A stretch of DNA of 64,000 nt. Origin: Doryteuthis pealeii (Eukaryota; Mollusca; Cephalopoda; Myopsida; Loliginidae). This document shows, in pieces, positions 58,470-64,000 of the stretch. The notes beneath the pieces are model-generated. The model saw only the letters and a list, made by a program, of their open reading frames with translations, did not search any database and had not been told where the DNA came from. Each line of letters begins with the position of its first letter. Positions within the stretch are counted from its first letter, which is position 1. The translations under genes were made by a program, and so were the position numbers. The DNA lies in contig CM042151.1 in assembly GCA_023376005.1 (NCBI GenBank), forward strand, positions 73,196,605 to 73,260,604, in the 5' to 3' direction.

Positions 58470-59245
58470 AACATTTACCAAAAAACAGGGAATTATCTGA
58501 TATTAATGAAATTTTCAGTATTGATCTATCAATTAATGAATTTTATAATGCATCAGTTATTTTATTTCAAAACTTTAATAAAGTATTTCTGCTATGATAA
58601 ATTAATAGATAAAATTCATTTAAAATATGAGCAGCAAAATTTTAAGTTTCAAATTTTATATTATTAGATTCTAAAAAAATATCTTTTTGATAACTACTTT
58701 ACTTTACTTTAGTATCAATTACCCATATTTTTTTTTTTTTTTTTTTGGTCAAAAACTGCATTGGAAATTTAGCCCTCCCCCTTTAAAACGGAACAAATAT
58801 TGATGTATATATTTTTTTTTATAGAATAATTTTTGAAGATTTTTTTTTTTTACTCATTTCGATAATTATCTAAATTATCGAAATGAGTAAAAAAAATCTC
58901 CCAAAATTATTTTTTTTAGTTTTTATTTTCATTTTATTTTCCGATTTTCAGTACTTATTTACTACCGAGCAGATTCTTAAAATTGTTTTTTTTTCTATTC
59001 ACACCCTCGGTCTTTTGTCTTTATTTATGCAGAAAATAGTATCAATCACATTCACATATATGTCACATCGTATTTTGCACCCCCAAAACAAGGGGGGGGG
59101 TCAAAGTTAAGTGACCTGAAAAAGTCAGAAAGTTTTGAAATAAAATAACTGATGCATTATAAAATTCATTCATTGATAAATAGACACTGAAAATTTCATT
59201 AAAATCGGATAATTCCTAGATTTTTGGTAATTTTTTTTTCAAACG
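58470..59245. repeat. Fold-back repeat (copy 3, compact)
   Basis: The left arm (58478-58580) and right arm (59100-59240) match the arms of the 20.3-kb and 48.6-kb units, including AAACAGGGAATTATC and its inverse, and AAGTGACCTGAAAAA. Near the centre, ACTCATTTCGATAAT (58852-58866) is directly followed by its inverse (58871-58885). GACACTGA (59183-59190) is the empty site for the 1.2-kb TIR element of copy 1. Confidence 0.68.
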
Positions 59246-59730
59246 GGATGGGGTTAAATTTGTTTTGTAAAAACACGGATTTTTCGACAAATTGGGTATC
59301 CCTAATATATCACTATTTCTTACCTTTTTATTTCCCGAGGATTTTCTTTCCAGAATTTCCACTTTCCACTGACAGTTTTCCTTTTTTCCCCTATGAACAT
59401 TATTGGGGGGAAACAGCAATCGTTGCTTTGTTCTAATATCAGACGAAAATTTAGTTATTGTCGTTGTTGTTGTTTTTTAAAGAAAATAATATTGCCACAG
59501 TTACCCCCCCAAAACATCGTCACCAAGACACTTCTTTCTTTGTTGGGGGTTCACTCTTTGGTCAGCCAGAAAAACGTAAAATAAATTATCAATAAAGCAT
59601 AGAATTAGGTAAAATTAGGATTTTCTCTCGAAGGTAAAAGAGATGATCAAGAGGAAATAGGCGGTGTATACCGAGAGTAGTTCCTTTCGAATGTTCACGG
59701 CTTTTTGGGTTAAGCTTATGACGCAAGGTT
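59246..59730. other. No recognised gene
   Basis: Short frames on both strands, none with a recognisable domain. Confidence 0.4.
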
Positions 59731-59734
59731 AATT

Positions 59735-60004
59735 TGTTTTGTTTTGTTTTACGGCATATCAACCTCGGTGGGTAATTTAATGTCGACAAAGTTGGTTAGT
59801 TGGTTGGTAGGTTGAATTTTACGGCATATCAACAGATTCTTTATTTATGACGAATACATTTTATTTTATACATCTATCTATCTATCTTGATGGGTACTCA
59901 AGTCCTAGCATCTATATGATTGTCCCAACCCTTTTTATCATATATGTACTCTATCTGATGAGGAAGTTCCAATTCAAGTACCCATATCTATCTCAGTCTG
60001 TTCA

Positions 60005-60037
<33 letters not shown>

Positions 60038-60415
60038 GGTCACAGTTCCAATTCTGGAGCTCTGTGGAATGTGGAATTCTCATTCATCACCATTAATCTC
60101 AGGTCCACTCTCCCCCAGAGAGGGTCCCATTTATGGGTAAAATAGAACAAAATGTGTTTAAAAAAAAATGAGTTTAAACATTTTTTTTTAAAACTCATTT
60201 TTTTAAAAACACATTTTGTTTTATTTTACCCATAAATGGGACCCTAATAGGTACTACCACTCTGGGTGAGGATGGACCTGAGATTAATGGTGATGAATGA
60301 GAACTCCACATTCCACAGAGCTCCAGAATTGGAATTTCCTCATCAGATAGAGTACATATATGATAAAAAGGGTTGGGACAATCATATAGATGCTAGGACT
60401 TGATGTGACCAGTTA
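59735..60415. repeat. RepA fragments forming a head-to-head palindrome
   Basis: A 5-prime RepA piece (59745-59835) is followed by an inverted pair: minus-strand RepA at about 59888-60170 and plus-strand RepA at about 60175-60415. Both arms share variants absent from other copies, such as GGACCTGAGATTAATGGTG. The left arm carries an extra (TATC)n insert (59980-60047) that includes the reverse complement of the adjacent array unit. Confidence 0.78.
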
Positions 60416-60484
60416 GATAGATAGATAGATAGATAGATAGATATGAACAGACTGAGATTGATAGAGAATAGATATGAATAGACT

Positions 60485-60566
<82 letters not shown>

Positions 60567-60793
60567 TGAACAGACTGAGATAGATGGATAGATAGATAGA
60601 TAGATAGATAGATAGAAACATACATACATACATACATACATAGATGCATAGATATATATGAACAGACTGAGATAGATAGATAAATATGAACTGACTGAGA
60701 TAGAAAGATAGATATGAACAGACTGAAATAGATAGATAGATATGAACAGACTGAGATAGATAGATACATAGATATATAGATATGAGAAGACTG

Positions 60794-60834
<41 letters not shown>

Positions 60835-60929
60835 TGAACAGACTGAGATAGATAGATAGATATGAACAGACTGAGATAGATAGATAGATAGATAGACAGA
60901 TAGATAGATAGATAGATATGAACAGAGTG

Positions 60930-60962
<33 letters not shown>

Positions 60963-61186
60963 TGAACAAACTGATATAAATAGATAGATATGAACAGACT
61001 GACATAGATAGATAAATAGATAGATCGATAGATAGATAGATATGAAGAGACTAAGATAGATAGATATATAGATAGATATATATAAACAGACTGAGATAGA
61101 TAGATAGATAGAAAGATAGATAGATATGAACAGACTGATATACATAGATAGATAGATAGATAGATAGATATGAACAGACTGAGATG

Positions 61187-61218
<32 letters not shown>

Positions 61219-61226
61219 TGAACAGA

Positions 61227-61296
<70 letters not shown>

Positions 61297-61412
61297 CAGA
61301 CTGAGATAGATAGATAGATAATAAACAGGCAGAGATATAGATAGATATGAACAGACTGAGATAGATAGATTGATAGATAGATAGACAGATAGAAAGATAT
61401 GAACAGTGTGAG

Positions 61413-61446
<34 letters not shown>

Positions 61447-61550
61447 ACAGACTGAGATAAATAGATAGATATGAACAGACTGAGATAGATAGATAGGTAG
61501 ATAGATAGATAGATATGAACAGAGTGAGATAGATAGATAGATAGATAGAT

Positions 61551-61605
<55 letters not shown>

Positions 61606-61750
61606 CAGACTGAGATAGATAGATAGATAATAAACAGGCAGAGATATAGATAGATTGATAGATAGATAGACAGATAGAAAGATATGAACAGAGTGAGATA
61701 GATAGATAGATAAATAGATAGATATGAACAGACTGAGATAGATAGATAGG

Positions 61751-61784
<34 letters not shown>

Positions 61785-61846
61785 TGAACAGACTGAGATA
61801 GATAGATAAATAGATAGATCGATAGATAGATAGATATGAAGAGACT

Positions 61847-61888
<42 letters not shown>

Positions 61889-62158
61889 TGAACAGACTGA
61901 TATAGATAGATAGATAGATAGATAGATATGAACAGGCTGAGATAGGTAGATTGATAGGTAGATAGATAGATAGATAGATAGATAGAAAGATAGGTAAACA
62001 GACTGAGATAGATAGATAGACAGATAGATAGATATGAACAGACTGATATAGATAGATAGATAGATAGATAGATATGAACAGGCTGAGATAGATAGGTAGA
62101 TAGATAGGTAGATAGATAGATAGATATTAACAGACTGAGATAGATATATATATATATA
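60412..62158 (+). repeat. GATA array with AACAGACTGA higher-order unit
   Basis: About 1.75 kb of (GATA)n interrupted every 20-60 bases by TATGAACAGACTGAGATA-type segments, with embedded (TA)n blocks (60490-60530, 61228-61293, 61555-61601 and 62146-62158). Larger segments repeat too: ACAGGCAGAGATATAG near 61325-61340 and 61633-61648. The long minus-strand YLSIYLSI frames over it (up to 344 codons) are products of the repeat. Confidence 0.95.
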
Positions 62159-62164
62159 GGTAGA

Positions 62165-62172
62165 TCTCTGTC

Positions 62173-62203
<31 letters not shown>

Positions 62204-62224
62204 GTCTCTGTCTCTGTCTCTCTG

Positions 62225-62256
<32 letters not shown>

Positions 62257-62450
62257 AGTCTCTCATTCTCTCCATCATATCTCACCCTATTTCTTGTTTC
62301 TTCGTTCTGAATGTATCTTATTTTCTTTTATTCCTAACATCTATCTCTTTTTCATTATTTCAATTTCTCTCTCTTTTTCTGTATGTCTGTCTGTCTGTCT
62401 GTCCCTCCCTCCCTTCCTCCCTCCCTTTCTCCCCCCCTTCTCTCTCCCTT
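62165..62450 (+). repeat. CT/CTGT-rich low-complexity tract
   Basis: CTGT and CT repeats (62165-62270 and 62370-62450), with CCCT runs, continue the low-complexity block. Confidence 0.88.
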
Positions 62451-62555
62451 TGTTATTTCTTAAAAACTTTGACCTGTTTGGACTGATAGCTAATTTTTTC
62501 AGTTATCTGCCCTGGACTCAATCTCAAGTGCACCTCTCAGCTCAATAGTCTTCAT

Positions 62556-62760
62556 GGTTCAGTTCAGTTGGTAGAGCGTTCGACTAGAAACCACAAGGTT
62601 CCTAGTTCGATACTGGCTCTCGCCAACTCAGCGTATGAGTAGCACAGGGAATGTGTGCGGTAAAGTAAGGAGCTGATGGTAGGTGTGGCGCTCCACCCCA
62701 GACGCAACAACAATCTCCTTGGTCTAGCACTAGTGAAAAGGGGATAGACTCCCTCGCTGA
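62556..62760 (+). mobile_element. tRNA-derived SINE (SINE-B), plus copy
   Basis: An A-box-like CAGTTGGTAGAGCG (62566-62579) and a B-box-like AGTTCGATACT (62607-62617) at tRNA-like spacing are followed by a body with AAGGAGCTGATGGTAGGTGT. The body ends GACTCCCTCGCTGA. The anticodon-like stem and acceptor stem do not complete a cloverleaf, so it is not a functional tRNA. An inverted copy lies at 63480-63685. Confidence 0.72.
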
Positions 62761-62952
62761 TTAGCTGATACCAACTTTAGGCCACCCCAACGACTTTACG
62801 TTACCTTTACTTTGTCTCACTACTTGGTAGATGGAACTACTATTTAAAGTTGCACCTTTTTCAATCCCCCCACCTAGAAGGTCATGTATACTCATCTTTT
62901 CAACCATGCCACCTAGTGACAAACCCATGATTAGCCTATTTGTAAACATTTT

Positions 62953-63170
62953 GGACCATATTACCTTTAGGCACCCCTTTTCGATTTTGAGTCATTAGGC
63001 CATTTTTTTCATTTACACCATTCATTTACATTGTTAGGGTTTAGGGTTAGGGTTAGGATTACAACCCCTAGCCCTGACCCCTAACAAACAACCGGATATT
63101 GACATTGTAAATAAAAAAATGACCTTATGACACAAAATCGAAAATGGGGTGCCTTAAGGTAATATGGTCC
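62953..63170. mobile_element. Telomere-motif MITE, intact copy
   Basis: 218 bp from GGACCATATTACC to GGTAATATGGTCC, flanked by exact AACATTTT duplications (62945-62952 and 63171-63178). Both arms carry GGCACCCC and TCGATTTTG. GTTAGGGTTTAGGGTTAGGG (63033-63052) lies in the centre, and the partner arm has CCCCTAGCCCTGACCCC. Non-coding. Confidence 0.8.
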
Positions 63171-63479
63171 AACATTTTTAACTAAAATATGCTTCTCCAT
63201 ACATATCACACATTCTTCTGTAAATGTCATATGGTTTGCATTTCTCAGCCACCAAAAATTTGATGACAGACCTCTGTTCAAGCCTGCAGCATTCTGTTTC
63301 GTTTGTCACCATTTTGAATAGCCTCAAAACAAACATTTTTGTGAGATTGAAATAATTTATTTTTACATAAATTCCGCTTATTTATTGAAAAACCCTCCTA
63401 GTCCAGCCATTAATCTCACCCTAAATTCTTCTCACCCAGTTACCCTTTAAAGGTTCTATAAAAAGTCAGTATCATCCAA

Positions 63480-63685
63480 TCAGCGAGGGAGTCTATCCCC
63501 TTTTCTCTCATGGTAGACCAAGGAGATTGTTTTTGCATCTGATAGGGAGCGCCACACCTACCATCAGCTCCTTACTTTACCACATAGATCCCTATGCTAC
63601 TTATATGCTGAGTTGGCAAGGTCTGGTATCGAACGAGGAACGTTGTGGTTTCGAGCCGAATGCTTTACTGACTGAGACTACTTAT
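63480..63685 (-). mobile_element. SINE-B, minus copy
   Basis: Reverse complement of 62556-62760 with divergence, from TCAGCGAGGGAGTC to the A-box region. It lies 0.72 kb from the plus copy, with the telomere-motif MITE between them. Confidence 0.72.
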
Positions 63686-63688
63686 ACT

Positions 63689-63723
<35 letters not shown>
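63689..63723 (+). repeat. (GT)n microsatellite
   Basis: About 16 GT units. Confidence 0.92.
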
Positions 63724-63724
<1 letters not shown>

Positions 63725-64000
63725 GGTTGGTTTGATTTTACAGCATGTCAACTCTTGTTGGGTTATTTTATGCTGAAGACGTTTTGTTTTATTCATTCAT
63801 GATGGTTTTGTTTGTTTGTTTGTTTGTTTTGTTTTACAGCATATCAACCTCAGTGGGTAATTTAATGCCGATAAAGTTTTGTAATAAATCAATTCTTAAT
63901 GGATAATACAATTTTTTTATGAATACATTTTTCTATTTAACCCATAGATGGGACCCTAACAGGTACTACCACTCCGGGTCAGAGTGGACCAGAGAGCAAT
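63724..64000 (+). repeat. RepA copies, cut by window end
   Basis: A short 5-prime RepA piece (63724-63795) is followed by a second copy starting at about 63804 (GTTTTGTTTTACAGC) and running to GTCAGAGTGGACC at the window end. Confidence 0.75.

Noticed and set aside
60382..61447. Three long minus-strand frames (207-344 codons) rich in YLSIYLSI
   Set aside because: They are translations of the GATA/TA array in overlapping frames, with no other sequence content.
62556..62630. Possible functional tRNA gene
   Set aside because: A- and B-box-like sequences are present but stems do not close into a cloverleaf, and an inverted relative shares the downstream body, so it is a SINE.
63033..63058. True telomere or chromosome-fusion site
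   Set aside because: The TTAGGG-type repeats lie inside a palindromic element with an exact target duplication and recur in two other copies.

Overview
This is AT-rich, repeat-dominated animal genomic DNA. The evidence is nested retrotransposons and DNA transposons, tRNA-derived SINEs, large microsatellites, a tandem C2H2 zinc-finger gene, interstitial TTAGGG-type motifs and no operon-like gene packing. An invertebrate is likely. A mollusc, possibly a cephalopod, is my guess from the zinc-finger gene, the SINEs and the CT/TA and GATA arrays, but nothing here proves it. Only two open reading frames look like intact proteins: a 485-residue retrotransposon Gag on the minus strand (17839-19296) and a 16-finger C2H2 protein on the minus strand (40959-42509). 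Almost everything else is mobile-element sequence or its decay products.

Layout. 0.4-1.2 kb: solo-LTR-like element (family 1). 1.2-8.85 kb: AT-rich inverted-repeat block, interrupted by a 554-bp insertion and by an internally deleted Ty3/Gypsy element (4461-7494) with 5-bp target duplications. 9.4-16.5 kb: CAG repeat, a second family-1 copy, a family-2 solo LTR (12914-13707), a 93-bp minisatellite and two unclassified promoter-like segments. 16.5-19.6 kb: an LTR element coding only for a Copia-type Gag with two pairs of zinc knuckles. 20.3-23.9 kb: a fold-back repeat hosting two later insertions, the third family-1 copy and a 1.2-kb TIR element; a related unit lies at 48.6-50.4 kb and a third fold-back copy at 58.5-59.2 kb. 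24-40 kb: minisatellites, two LINE 3-prime-end fragments, a second family-2 LTR (26461-27328), a SINE, and many copies of a 560-bp retroposon (called RepA here; one copy, 39571-40134, has 11-bp target duplications). 40.9-42.5 kb: zinc-finger gene. 45-55.6 kb: a palindromic MITE carrying telomere-like repeats, a 5.9-kb segment bounded by CAGGGTTCCCAC-type inverted ends, a hAT-type MITE, and a 2.65-kb DNA transposon with 170-bp inverted repeats and a broken transposase. 56.8-64 kb: more fold-backs, a RepA head-to-head palindrome, a 1.75-kb GATA array with a higher-order unit, CT/CTGT tracts, an inverted SINE pair flanking another telomere-motif MITE, and a RepA copy cut by the window end.

The strongest evidence here comes from internal comparison: target-site duplications, paired ends, and repeat copies that preserve the empty insertion site. 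No cellular pathway can be reconstructed. The biology is that of successive transposon insertion, plus one likely DNA-binding regulator gene.
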